A DNA stretch of 64,000 bases from Bacteroidetes bacterium ADurb.Bin013 (GTDB lineage Bacteria > Bacteroidota > Bacteroidia > Bacteroidales > UBA932): positions 1 to 64,000 of the forward strand of contig MWFB01000008.1 in the NCBI GenBank assembly GCA_002071385.1, read 5' to 3'. Positions 46,192 to 55,000 of this stretch are shown one piece after another. Both the position numbers and the translations under genes were made by a program. The notes beneath the pieces were generated by a model that was given only the letters and a program-made list of their open reading frames with translations, was not told where the DNA came from and ran no database searches. Every line of letters starts with the position of its first letter. The first letter of the stretch is position 1.

Positions 46192-47529
46192 ATGAAACGT
46201 GACGAATTTTCAGGATTTTTTGGAGTTCTGGTAGCCACTGTGGGTTCTGCTGTGGGACTGGGAAACCTTTGGCGCTTCCCTTATCTGGTAGGGCAAAATG
46301 GAGGTGCCGCCTTCATTCTCATATACCTTGCCTTTGTTCTGGTCATCTGTCTGCCCATCATGATCTCTGAATTCATTATCGGCCGCCGGACACAGGCCAA
46401 CACGGTAACGGCCTTCCAGGTGCTGGCTCCCCACACACCATGGAGCGTTATAGGAATTGTCGGGGTTGTAGCCGCTTTCTGCATCATGGCTTTTTATACC
46501 GTTGTGGGAGGCTGGACACTGGATTACATTTTCCGCTCCGTGATCCACCTCTTTTCCAAACCAGATGCATCGGCCATCGAAAGCCAGTTTGCCTCACTCG
46601 TTACATCCCCGGTCCGGCCCATTGTATGGACAATTGTGTTTATACTGCTCAGCGCCCTGATAGTCATGTCCGGCATCAAGAAAGGGATTGAGAAATATTC
46701 CAAGGTCATGATGCCATTCTTGTTTTTAATGGTTGTGATCCTGATGATTCGTTCCATTACCCTGCCGGGGGCAGAAAAAGGGATTTCATTCCTTGTAAAG
46801 CCGGATTTCTCCAAAATCACAACGCAGGCAGTACTGGCCGCCCTGGGTCAGGCCTTTTTCTCGCTCAGCCTGGGAATGGGTTGCATGATCACCTATGGAT
46901 CATACATCCCCCGAAGGGAAAACCTGAACAAACTGGCCTTTACCACAGCCATGTCAGATACTCTGTTCGCCATCCTGGCGGGACTGGCCATCATGCCGGC
47001 CGTATTCTCTTTCGGGATATCTCCACAGGAAGGACCCGGTCTCGTTTTCATAGTCCTGCCCAGAATCTTTGCCCAGATCCCGCTGGGTAATATTTTCGCT
47101 GTGATGTTTTACCTGATCCTGTTCATTGCCGCCATTTCTTCGGCCATATCATTGCTGGAGGTGGTGACGGCATATATAACAGAAAGGCTGAAAATGAAAA
47201 GGAAGGCAGCGGTAGCCATCATCTCTGCACTGGTAGCAGTGTGTGCCTCTTTCAGCTCCCTGTCACAGGGAGTGATGCAGGATGTGAAAATTCTTGGCAA
47301 GACCATATTTGATTTCTTCGATTATCTCTCTGCCAACATCCTTCTCCCGCTGGGGGGACTCTCCATTGTACTCTTCGTGGGGTGGTACCTGAAGAAAACC
47401 GACATCTATGATGAATTTACAAATCAGGGCACCCATAAGGGTACCCTGTTCCGCGTCTATTATTTTCTCATACGTTATGTGGCCCCCATTGCGATAGCGG
47501 CCATATTCGTGGACCTTATCGTACGGTGA
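46192..47529 (+). CDS. Neurotransmitter:sodium symporter (NSS/SNF) family transporter
   Basis: A 445-aa LeuT-fold transporter. The TM1 signature GLGNLWRFPYLVGQNGGAAF contains the sodium-site residues. TM6 has FFSLSLGMGCMITYGSYIP, with the unwound SLGMG segment. About 11-12 helices are visible, the usual number for bacterial NSS members. It probably imports an amino acid or amine with Na+; the substrate cannot be named. It ends 14 nt inside the convergent LRR-lipoprotein gene, and its neighbours include a dipeptidyl-peptidase, so peptide/amino-acid use is a reasonable but unproven theme. Confidence 0.9.
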   Translation: MKRDEFSGFFGVLVATVGSAVGLGNLWRFPYLVGQNGGAAFILIYLAFVLVICLPIMISEFIIGRRTQANTVTAFQVLAPHTPWSVIGIVGVVAAFCIMAFYTVVGGWTLDYIFRSVIHLFSKPDASAIESQFASLVTSPVRPIVWTIVFILLSALIVMSGIKKGIEKYSKVMMPFLFLMVVILMIRSITLPGAEKGISFLVKPDFSKITTQAVLAALGQAFFSLSLGMGCMITYGSYIPRRENLNKLAFTTAMSDTLFAILAGLAIMPAVFSFGISPQEGPGLVFIVLPRIFAQIPLGNIFAVMFYLILFIAAISSAISLLEVVTAYITERLKMKRKAAVAIISALVAVCASFSSLSQGVMQDVKILGKTIFDFFDYLSANILLPLGGLSIVLFVGWYLKKTDIYDEFTNQGTHKGTLFRVYYFLIRYVAPIAIAAIFVDLIVR

Positions 47530-50500
47530 TACCCAGGTGCCAGTTCCCGTTATAACCCAGGTCTTTCAGCGAGGTTACCGTATTCTCTTCTTCTTCTGAG
47601 GTCAGGAGCAACAGGTTCCCGCCCTCATGGGCAGGCCCTTCCCCGTCTGTCATCAATACGGGCTGTGTCCCCTTTTGCGCGATGATCATGTTAAGGATAA
47701 CCCCGTCACCATCCTGGATCTGGACGATATAATTTTCTGTAACAAAGGTTTTCACCAAATCCCATTTGCCGGTAGCCTTGATGGCGTCAATGAAATATTT
47801 CTTAAGGTTCATTGTGCTTTGTGACAAGAGATTCGTTTGCGCGACAGAGGCATCCTGAACCATTATGATACGCCGGGAAAGTGTTTCTATAAAATTCACA
47901 TACTGCGTGGGATCGGTAGGCTGCTGGGGATTGCCTTCTTCATCGACAAGCGAAATGAAGATCTCATATATTTCTGCCAGCTGATTTTCATCTTTTGCCA
48001 TTATGACAATGGAAGAAGTTGTATCCATGGGGCAGAGCATGATGTTTTCCAGTATTTTCCCTTTCCATGTTTTAACAAAATCGGGAGCCATCTGTACCAG
48101 CACCATGACATTGTCATCTGCCACCGGCGAGGAGAAAGGCCTGATCCCCGCATTGGGCCTGATCAACGATAATGTGGAGGAGGTCACGGACAACAAAGGA
48201 ATATCCTTTACCTCAATGTTGGAAACACCCTCGGGAATGGTTAGCATGGTATAGAAGTCCTTGACCAGGCCATACCCGTTAACGCGGACACCGTAGGTGC
48301 CGGGGACCACGTTTTTGATTTGTACGCTGCCCCCAGCGGCGCTGGTCACCTTGTAATCATAATCATCTGCAGCAGCAGGCCTTATAGAGGTGCTCCGCAT
48401 GGCAGGCACTTGCAGGGTCCCGTTCTTCAGGGCCTCCAGGTTGTTCCTGATCTGCGAGGCATAGGGTTTCATCAAGGAAGTCAGCCACTCGCCGGCAGAT
48501 TGCAGGACTTCCTCCTGTGTACGGCCTTTTATTACGGGCAGGGCTTTACCCGCCGTATGCACGTAAGCCGGTGAGGCCGATCTCTTCTCCGAGGAAAGGA
48601 GTTTCAGATATACATCGGCATAATCCACGGAAGCACCGGTGTTGTCAACCAATACCATATTCACTTCGTTATACCGCGGTGTGGTCACCGTGATCTCCTC
48701 CCCGTATGCCGTACCTGCCTGGCTGGTTGCATAGGCTTTGATTGTATAGGCCGTGTTTTCATGAATGTTGCCGGTAAAAATTATGGAGAAAATTCCCGTT
48801 CCGTCCCCTGCCTGGCGGGTTGTGGTGTTGAGGACAAAACCCCTTTCAGTCACCGCATGGCTGCCTTGTTTGAGTACCTCGGCAGAAACACTTATTTTGT
48901 TGTATAACAGTTCAGTTACAGTCACCTTGCCCACGGTGGGAAGCACCCCTTCCAGTTCCAGGAAAACCCCGTTCTGCTGGGTGCGGATGTAGTGGATTTC
49001 GGTATTTGTTTTGGAGCTATCCCACTTGTCCGACGTCCAGGACGGGTGGTTTATGATGACAGCCGGGACCGGTTTAGTCAGTTTATTGCCATAGACACGC
49101 AGTTGGGACGATACGGCCGGAAGATTTCCCCACGAGGCAGGGATCCCACCGGTGAAATTGCATTCATGCAAATGGATGTTGAAACGTGTCTGGGTGGTGG
49201 TCATGTTGCCCAGCCCTTCGGGCAGTGACCCGGTCAGGTTGGGGTTGTCGTTCATCAGGAAAGTGGCCAGGTTTTTCCATCCGGTAAAGATCTCGGAGGG
49301 AATGGGCCCCGAGATTTTGGTGTTGAACATCCCAAAGTTGTTCAGTGCCGTCATTCCGCCCCATTCTTTGGGAATGGTTCCCGAGATCTGGTTATTGTTC
49401 AATTGCAGGTTGGTCAGCTTGTTCAGATTTCCCATTTCCGCGGGCAGCGGACCCTCCAGCCCGGTAGTCACCGCCATCAGCGCCGTAAGGTTTACCAGGT
49501 TTCCCAGTTCCGCTGGCAGCGGCCCGGTCAGGTTGGGATTGCTACCCAGGTTGAGTGTTTTCAGCGCCGTCAGTTCCCCTATTTGTGGGGGTAACTGACC
49601 CTTCAGCCCGAAACCGCTCAGGCTCAGACCGGTTATAGCCTCATCCGTAACAGTGACCCCTTCCCATGTGCCGAGTTCCGCGTCTGTGTTCCAGTTTGTA
49701 CCCTTGGTCCAGTTGGGTCCGTCCAGGGCGTTGTAAAGCGCCATCAGACAGTCACGCTGGGCATCGGGAACCTGTTCCAGTTCCAGGAAAATCCCGTTCT
49801 GCTGGGTACGGATGAAGTGGGTGCCGGCATCTTTCCATTTATCCCACTTGTCCGTAGTCCAGGACGGGTGGTTTTGTATGGACAGGGGTACCGGCTCTGT
49901 CAGTTTGTTCCCGTAAAGGTGCAGTTGTTTGGATACCGTGGGCATACTGCCCCATTCTTCCGGGATTCCTCCTTCAAAATTGCAATTGTACATCTGCACA
50001 CTGAAGAGCGTGTTGTCGGTTTCCATCTGTCCCAGTTTTAAGGGCAGGGAGCCGGTAAGGTTGGGGTTGGAGTGCAGAAGGATTGTCCCTATGTGTTTCC
50101 AGTTCTCGAATATCGTATTGGGGAGGGGGCTGGAGATTTTGGTATTGAACATCCCGAAATTCTTTAAAGCCGCCATGTCTCCCCATTCCGAGGGGATAGT
50201 ACCGGTGATATTGTTATTGTTCAGCTGCAGGTTCGTAAGTTTTTTCAGGTTACCCATTTCCTTGGGCAACGGACCTTCCAGTCCCGTGGTAACGGCCAGC
50301 AGCGCATCCAGGTTTGCCAGGTCACCCAGCGAGGAAGGCAGCGGCCCTGTCAAATCGGGGTTTGAACTTAAGGTCAACTTTGTAAGGTCGGTCAATGTCC
50401 CGATACCCGCAGGAAGTTGGCCATTCAATCCAAACCCACTCAGGTTCAGTTGTATGATCTTACCTTCCTCCATGGTTACCCCGGCCCATTGATCAATAGG

Positions 50501-51193
50501 CTCTTCAGTCTTCCAGTTGGTCTTTTTCTCGGCCACCCAGTTATTCCCGTCCATGTTGTCATACAGCTGCACCAGAAGGGTCCTCAGCGCATTCTCTTTC
50601 TGATTGAAGGTGAAAGTCTGGGTCTGTGCAATTCCGGCTTTGTCCACAACAGATACCTTTCCAGAGCGGGGGGACCCCGTGTTGGGAGTTATCAGAAACT
50701 GAAGCGTTGCAGTAGACAATGCCTTGGTTCCCGTATACTGGATCCACGATTTGGCGGCCTCTTCTATCTCTACCGTGTACTCCGTATTGTACTGCAAGGT
50801 GAGGGAGTAAGTACCCCCGGAAGCCTCTACAGTATTATCTCCATTAACAATGAGGGTATTGCGCGCACTTTGTGTAATGGTCACCGAGGCCTGCATGGTG
50901 CCGCTTTTGATGGTCAGCATTCCTGTCTGGTCCGACGACGAGGTAGAAGCAGCTGCTGTCAATTGCAAGGTGGCATCGCCTGCCCCCGAAGCGGGAGAAA
51001 TAGAAAAACCCTTGCCCGAAACAGATGCAGTCCAGGACATACTGTTGGTAGACAGGCTGATGGCCTGCGTTCCTCCTTCCTGCGGGAAGATAACGCTCAC
51101 GGGGCTGGCTTCTATGTAAGGAACTTCCGGTTTGCAGCCGGAAATAAACAGCAGCGTTGCTGCTATAACCAATAAACTTGTGATCTTTTTCAT
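47516..51193 (-). CDS. Large BACON/leucine-rich-repeat surface lipoprotein with tandem-duplicated LRR module
   Basis: A 1225-aa lipoprotein (TLLFISGC, Cys20). Order: two BACON-like Ig domains (about 28-110 and 112-200), LRR module A (204-475) and LRR module B (479-749). A fibronectin/Ig-like segment (about 755-840, KISVSAEVLKQGSHAVTERG) is followed by a carboxypeptidase-regulatory-like region split by an insertion (about 843-1000), and a C-terminal domain (1000-1225) I do not recognise. Each LRR module opens with a cap (LYDNMDGNNWV / LYNALDGPNWT, then W-x-GVT) and plant-type repeats of the form L-x-G-x-L/I-P-x-x-x-G. Each closes with HPSWTxDKWD ... IRTQQNGxFLELE. The modules are near-copies, so an internal duplication is clear. 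Likely surface-exposed and ligand-binding; the ligand is unknown. It follows mrp by 34 nt. Confidence 0.85.
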   Translation of the reverse strand: MKKITSLLVIAATLLFISGCKPEVPYIEASPVSVIFPQEGGTQAISLSTNSMSWTASVSGKGFSISPASGAGDATLQLTAAASTSSSDQTGMLTIKSGTMQASVTITQSARNTLIVNGDNTVEASGGTYSLTLQYNTEYTVEIEEAAKSWIQYTGTKALSTATLQFLITPNTGSPRSGKVSVVDKAGIAQTQTFTFNQKENALRTLLVQLYDNMDGNNWVAEKKTNWKTEEPIDQWAGVTMEEGKIIQLNLSGFGLNGQLPAGIGTLTDLTKLTLSSNPDLTGPLPSSLGDLANLDALLAVTTGLEGPLPKEMGNLKKLTNLQLNNNNITGTIPSEWGDMAALKNFGMFNTKISSPLPNTIFENWKHIGTILLHSNPNLTGSLPLKLGQMETDNTLFSVQMYNCNFEGGIPEEWGSMPTVSKQLHLYGNKLTEPVPLSIQNHPSWTTDKWDKWKDAGTHFIRTQQNGIFLELEQVPDAQRDCLMALYNALDGPNWTKGTNWNTDAELGTWEGVTVTDEAITGLSLSGFGLKGQLPPQIGELTALKTLNLGSNPNLTGPLPAELGNLVNLTALMAVTTGLEGPLPAEMGNLNKLTNLQLNNNQISGTIPKEWGGMTALNNFGMFNTKISGPIPSEIFTGWKNLATFLMNDNPNLTGSLPEGLGNMTTTQTRFNIHLHECNFTGGIPASWGNLPAVSSQLRVYGNKLTKPVPAVIINHPSWTSDKWDSSKTNTEIHYIRTQQNGVFLELEGVLPTVGKVTVTELLYNKISVSAEVLKQGSHAVTERGFVLNTTTRQAGDGTGIFSIIFTGNIHENTAYTIKAYATSQAGTAYGEEITVTTPRYNEVNMVLVDNTGASVDYADVYLKLLSSEKRSASPAYVHTAGKALPVIKGRTQEEVLQSAGEWLTSLMKPYASQIRNNLEALKNGTLQVPAMRSTSIRPAAADDYDYKVTSAAGGSVQIKNVVPGTYGVRVNGYGLVKDFYTMLTIPEGVSNIEVKDIPLLSVTSSTLSLIRPNAGIRPFSSPVADDNVMVLVQMAPDFVKTWKGKILENIMLCPMDTTSSIVIMAKDENQLAEIYEIFISLVDEEGNPQQPTDPTQYVNFIETLSRRIIMVQDASVAQTNLLSQSTMNLKKYFIDAIKATGKWDLVKTFVTENYIVQIQDGDGVILNMIIAQKGTQPVLMTDGEGPAHEGGNLLLLTSEEEENTVTSLKDLGYNGNWHLGITVR
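48947..49759 (-). repeat. LRR module B (second copy of about 270-codon tandem duplication)
   Basis: Encodes residues 479-749 of the LRR lipoprotein. It matches residues 204-475 nearly colinearly, including the invariant block AVTTGLEGPLP, the GMFNTKIS block and the terminal IRTQQNG. By eye roughly three quarters of residues match in the central repeats, so this is an old duplication, not an assembly copy. Confidence 0.85.
49769..50584 (-). repeat. LRR module A (first copy of tandem duplication)
   Basis: Encodes residues 204-475. A 3-residue linker separates it from module B. It shares the N-cap, the plant-type LRRs and the C-cap with the second copy. Confidence 0.85.
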
Positions 51194-51227
51194 GTTTCCT
51201 AGACGCTAATTGTTACTATTTGGTTGC

Positions 51228-52091
51228 TTAGGCTAATAAAGATGTCAATTTACCGGCAAGATCCTTAAAGGCCTGACCGGCAGCATTTTTATCGTTTGCC
51301 ACGGGTATGCCTGCATCGCCGCGTTCACAGACACTCTGGACAATGGGGATTTGTGCCAGTAGTGGCATATTGTATTTTTTGGCCAGTTCTTCTGCTCCGC
51401 CTTTTCCGAAAATGAAATATTTTTTATCAGGCAATTCTTCAGGGGTAAACCAGGCCATGTTTTCCACCAGACCCAACACCCGCTTGTTCAGATCGGGGTG
51501 CATGAACATATTCAGGCATTTTTCCACATCGGTGACCGACACCTGTTGGGGTGTGGTAACCACAATACCCCCGGTCAGGGGAATGTCCTGCATCAGGCTC
51601 AGGTGGATATCTCCCGTTCCCGGAGGAAGGTCTATAAGCAAAAAGTCCAGCACGCCCCATTTTGTCTGTTGAAGCAATTGCTTCAGAGCATTGCTGGCCA
51701 TGGGTCCCCGCCAGATCAGGGCCTGTCCCGGCCGGGCAAAATATCCTATGGACATCCATTTGACCCCGAATTTTTCAACGGGCTCAAAAACCTGCACATT
51801 GTCATCTATGGCATCTACCTGTGGCTGCATTTCCTGCGTACCGGTGAGTATGGGCACCGAGGGTCCGTATATATCGGCATCGGCCAGCCCCACCTTATAT
51901 CCTTCCAGGGCCAGGGCCACTGCCAGGTTGACCGCCACCGTCGATTTACCCACACCGCCCTTGCCGCTGGCTATGGCTATGACATGTTTCACCCCGTTCA
52001 TCCCGTCAATTTTGACGGATTCGTTTTCATCCCTCACTTTTTTCCTGGCAGGTTGTACCGGCTTCATGGCCGCATAATCGATCTTTCCCAT
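51228..52091 (-). CDS. mrp: Mrp/NBP35-type P-loop ATPase
   Basis: A 287-aa deviant-Walker ATPase related to Fe-S cluster carriers (ApbC/Mrp/Ind1). Seen are IASGKGGVGKSTVAVNLAVAL (deviant Walker A with the signature lysine), DADIYGPSVPILTG, LIDLPPGTGDIHLSLMQD and GLVENMAWFTPEELPDKKYFIFGKGG. Two usual features are absent: the N-terminal MIP18/DUF59 domain (only about 40 residues precede the P-loop) and the C-terminal CxxC that bridges the cluster in ApbC. It starts 4 nt after the S46 peptidase stops, so the two are co-transcribed. An Fe-S role is the family expectation; without CxxC it is uncertain. Confidence 0.88.
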   Translation of the reverse strand: MGKIDYAAMKPVQPARKKVRDENESVKIDGMNGVKHVIAIASGKGGVGKSTVAVNLAVALALEGYKVGLADADIYGPSVPILTGTQEMQPQVDAIDDNVQVFEPVEKFGVKWMSIGYFARPGQALIWRGPMASNALKQLLQQTKWGVLDFLLIDLPPGTGDIHLSLMQDIPLTGGIVVTTPQQVSVTDVEKCLNMFMHPDLNKRVLGLVENMAWFTPEELPDKKYFIFGKGGAEELAKKYNMPLLAQIPIVQSVCERGDAGIPVANDKNAAGQAFKDLAGKLTSLLA

Positions 52092-52095
52092 GATT

Positions 52096-54255
52096 TTATT
52101 TTCTTATATCCATTTCTTTCAGCAAATATCCTGCCTCACCGTATTTATCCATGATAAAAAGAACGTACCGGATGTCCACGGAAATACAACGCTGCAGGGC
52201 GGGTTCAAAGATCACGTCCCCGCTCATGGATTCCCAGTTGCCGTCAAAGGCCAGGCCAATCAGTTCTCCGTCAGCGTTCAGCACAGGAGATCCGGAGTTG
52301 CCGCCGGTAATGTCTGTGTTGGCAATAAAACCGGTTACAATTTCCTGACCCGGCAGGGCATATTGTCCGTAATCCTTATCCCTGTAAAGTTGTTTCAGTT
52401 TTTCGGGCACCACGAATTCCCAGTTATCGGGGTCTTCTTTTTCCATAACCCCGGTCAACGTGGTGTAGTAATCATAGATTACGCCATCTTTGGGTTTGTA
52501 ATTCAACACATTGCCATAAGTGAGACGCATGGAGGAATTGGCGTCGGGATACATGGCCTTGCCTTTGTTCATTTCCATCATGCCGGCAATGAAGTTACGG
52601 TGTCCACGCTCGTATTGCAGGAAACAGGGAGCAATGACGGCCTGACATTCTGCGTTTCTGGATTCCACCGATTGTCCCAGCAGCACTGCGGGATCAGAGG
52701 CAATCTCCTGCAGGGCGGCCTCACGGGTGTTTTCGGCAGACAAACATTCTATCAGAGAATTGACCCTTTCGGCAGAGACAAAATGGCTTTTCTCAAAAAG
52801 ATGTTCCACGTAAGCGTCTATATTGCCGGAGAACTCATTTTCAATGATCCCGTAAACAGAAGGATAATACGCTTTGTCCACCTTCAGGGCAAAATGTTTA
52901 AGCATGGCTTTGGCTACCTTCAAGTCCGTAGGGGCATTGTAGTTGATGAAAAAACGTTCTGCCTGAGCCTTAAGTCCCTCTGTGTCCACACTTCCGTCTT
53001 CTCCCGGCCTGCTTACCAGGCGCGCGACCCGCGAAGCAAAAGAAGCCAGTTCAATATTGCGCAAGGCTTCACTCAGATAACGGCTGACATAAAGATTGTC
53101 CCAGGTCCCCTGGATGGCTTCTTCAATATCTTTCAGTGCCGTGCCGTATTTTTCAATGCGTTTTTTGCTGGCATTGACCCAGGCGGTAAAGGCGGCTTCT
53201 TCTGCTGCCCTGCGGGCTTTTACATTAAGTTTTCCGAAAGTTTCATTCATCCCCGTCCACTTTTTCCAGGCATTGGTGCTGCCTGAATACTTGCTTGCAT
53301 ACTGGAGTTGAACTTTGGGATCGGCCAGCATGTCTTCCAGCAGTATATTCTGGCGGATGGTCCTCACTTCAATCCCTATGTTGTTGGTCAGCTGTTCCTG
53401 CCTGTCCACTTCTATGGAGGTCATATAGCGGGTGGTAGTGCCGGGATACCCCAGGGTCATGACAAAATCTCCCTGCTGAACACCTTTCAGACTAATGGGC
53501 AGGGAATACTTTGCCTTGTAAGGGCGGTTTTCCGGAGCATAGTCTGCCGGCTCATTGTCCGGACCGGCATAAATGCGGAACATGGAAAAGTCACACGTGT
53601 GGCGGGGCCACATCCAATTGTCTGTGTCGGCGCCGAATTTTCCGATGGAAGACGGCGGAGCACCAACAAAGCGCACGTCTGTGTATACTTTGTAAACAAC
53701 CAGGAAATATTGATTGCCCCCGTACATGCTGTACAGGCGTCCGCTAAACCGTGGATTCTCTTTCCTTATCTTTTCGCTCCACTCTCTTCCAAGGCGGAAT
53801 TCTGTGTCTGAGCGGCTTTCTTCCGTGGAACAGGTATCCAGCACCGCCAGGACTTCTTTGGTCACGTCACGCATGCTTTCCATGAATGTAACCCGCAATC
53901 CGGGGGCCGGGATTTCCTCTTCCCTGTTCCTTGCCCAGAAACCATCCCTCAGGTAATTGTGTTCCACGCTGCTCAGGGTCTGGATCATACCGTAGCCGCA
54001 ATGGTGGTTTGTCAGGAGCAACCCTTCCGGAGAAACGACCTCTCCGGTACAACCCCCGCCAAATATAACTATGGCATCTTTCAGGCTGGAACGGTTGATG
54101 TTGTAGATATCTTCAGCATCAAGCCTGAGACCGGCATCTTTCATGGCTTTGTTATTCAATTGGTTCAGGAGCGGAAGCAGCCACATCCCCTCGTCTGCAC
54201 GTACGTTGCCGCCCAGGAGCAGCACAGTGCACAGGATAAAACTCAGTTTTTTCAT
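52096..54255 (-). CDS. S46 dipeptidyl-peptidase, DPP7-like
   Basis: A 719-aa secreted serine peptidase with a signal peptide (MKKLSFILCTVLLLGGNVRA). The family block DEGMWLLPLL opens the mature protein. The catalytic His is in LLTNHHCGYGMIQ, the Asp region in GADTDNWMWPRHTCDFSMFR, and the Ser in ITGGNSGSPVLNADGELIG. The specificity position 18 residues after the catalytic Ser is Gly (LAFDGNWE). In Porphyromonas, Gly there marks DPP7 (hydrophobic P1) and Arg marks DPP11 (acidic P1), so this is DPP7-like. It releases N-terminal dipeptides in the periplasm, typical of amino-acid-fermenting Bacteroidales. A TACCTTTG promoter lies 41 nt upstream. Confidence 0.93.
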   Translation of the reverse strand: MKKLSFILCTVLLLGGNVRADEGMWLLPLLNQLNNKAMKDAGLRLDAEDIYNINRSSLKDAIVIFGGGCTGEVVSPEGLLLTNHHCGYGMIQTLSSVEHNYLRDGFWARNREEEIPAPGLRVTFMESMRDVTKEVLAVLDTCSTEESRSDTEFRLGREWSEKIRKENPRFSGRLYSMYGGNQYFLVVYKVYTDVRFVGAPPSSIGKFGADTDNWMWPRHTCDFSMFRIYAGPDNEPADYAPENRPYKAKYSLPISLKGVQQGDFVMTLGYPGTTTRYMTSIEVDRQEQLTNNIGIEVRTIRQNILLEDMLADPKVQLQYASKYSGSTNAWKKWTGMNETFGKLNVKARRAAEEAAFTAWVNASKKRIEKYGTALKDIEEAIQGTWDNLYVSRYLSEALRNIELASFASRVARLVSRPGEDGSVDTEGLKAQAERFFINYNAPTDLKVAKAMLKHFALKVDKAYYPSVYGIIENEFSGNIDAYVEHLFEKSHFVSAERVNSLIECLSAENTREAALQEIASDPAVLLGQSVESRNAECQAVIAPCFLQYERGHRNFIAGMMEMNKGKAMYPDANSSMRLTYGNVLNYKPKDGVIYDYYTTLTGVMEKEDPDNWEFVVPEKLKQLYRDKDYGQYALPGQEIVTGFIANTDITGGNSGSPVLNADGELIGLAFDGNWESMSGDVIFEPALQRCISVDIRYVLFIMDKYGEAGYLLKEMDIRK

Positions 54256-54296
54256 GGATAATTTCTTTGTGTTTTGTGTTTCGGATATTTAACCTG

Positions 54297-54304
54297 CAAA
54301 GGTA
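54297..54304 (-). promoter_or_regulatory. TACCTTTG -7 element (DPP7-like peptidase-mrp)
   Basis: The minus strand reads TACCTTTG just downstream of the rnhB stop, 41 nt before the peptidase ATG. It separates the peptidase operon from rnhB. Confidence 0.6.
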
Positions 54305-54305
54305 A

Positions 54306-54923
54306 TTATAAATGATAAGAAAATGATTTTCTGTGGTGCTCCGTCAGGCCGAAATCCCTTATGGCTTCCCTGTGTTTGACGGTGGGGTATCCTTTATTGT
54401 CCTTCCATCCGTATTGTGGAAACCGTGAATCCAGTACCGCCATGTGTTCATCCCGGAATGTTTTGGCCAGCACCGAGGCGGCGGCGATGGAGGCAAAACG
54501 GTCATCACCCCTGACAAAACACTGGTGCGGTATCACCGGGGTCAACAACGCGTCCCCGCCGCCGCGATGGTAGGGGTAAAAACGGTTCCCGTCCACCAGA
54601 ATGAAAGAGGGTGGTGTGGACAATTTGTCCAGTGCCCTGTGCATGGCCGTAATGGAGGCCCGGAGTATGTTCCATCTGTCAATTTCCTCAGGGGAACACC
54701 AGGCGATAGCCCAGGCGATAGCCTTTTCCAGGATGACGGACCGCACCTCAAGACGTTGTTTCTCGCTCATCATTTTTGAATCCCGCAGCAAGGAGTGGCT
54801 GAAACCGGGTGGAAGGATAACCGCGGCAGCATACACGGGGCCGGCCAGCGATCCCCTGCCTGCCTCATCACATCCGGCCTCCAATCTGCCAGCCTCAAGA
54901 TGCGGTAACAAAGGGAAATACAT
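54306..54923 (-). CDS. rnhB: Ribonuclease HII
   Basis: A 205-aa enzyme that nicks DNA at embedded ribonucleotides. The metal-binding motifs are [22 protein letters not shown] (Asp-Glu-Ala-Gly-Arg-Gly), FILVDGNRF and [20 protein letters not shown], and the C-terminus has [12 protein letters not shown] choose the ATG at 54923 ([12 protein letters not shown]). A longer frame to 55016 would cross both divergent promoters and begin inside the EF-G leader. The -7 element ends 5 nt before this ATG, so translation must be leaderless or nearly so. Confidence 0.95.
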   Translation of the reverse strand: MYFPLLPHLEAGRLEAGCDEAGRGSLAGPVYAAAVILPPGFSHSLLRDSKMMSEKQRLEVRSVILEKAIAWAIAWCSPEEIDRWNILRASITAMHRALDKLSTPPSFILVDGNRFYPYHRGGGDALLTPVIPHQCFVRGDDRFASIAAASVLAKTFRDEHMAVLDSRFPQYGWKDNKGYPTVKHREAIRDFGLTEHHRKSFSYHL

Positions 54924-54928
54924 ATGTA

Positions 54929-54936
54929 CAAAGGTA
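54929..54936 (-). promoter_or_regulatory. TACCTTTG -7 element (rnhB)
   Basis: The minus strand reads TACCTTTG, 5 nt before the rnhB ATG. Together with the EF-G element it forms a perfect 10-bp inverted repeat (ACAAAGGTAA/TTACCTTTGT) with a 12-bp spacer. Confidence 0.66.
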
Positions 54937-54950
54937 AAAGAAAAAATTAT

Positions 54951-54958
54951 TACCTTTG
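54951..54958 (+). promoter_or_regulatory. TACCTTTG -7 element (EF-G paralogue operon)
   Basis: An exact TACCTTTG lies 42 nt before the ATG at 55001, mirrored by the rnhB element. Unlike the neighbouring mirrored genes, this one has a real leader, leaving room for post-transcriptional control. Confidence 0.65.
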
Positions 54959-55000
54959 TCGCCTTGTAATATCCAGTAAATAAACAAACAGTCAGATAGC

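Noticed and set aside
48947-50584. Tandem LRR modules as an assembly duplication
   Set aside because: The copies differ at many residues and in the cap sequences, so they diverged in evolution.
51228-52091. Mrp ATPase as a ParA/MinD partitioning protein
   Set aside because: The DADIYGPSVP and PPGTGDIHL motifs are specific to the Mrp/NBP35 group, and there is no parB or centromere-like repeat.
52090-53286. 398-codon open frame opposite the S46 peptidase
   Set aside because: Shadow of the peptidase gene; no recognisable domain, and the minus-strand protein has complete catalytic motifs.
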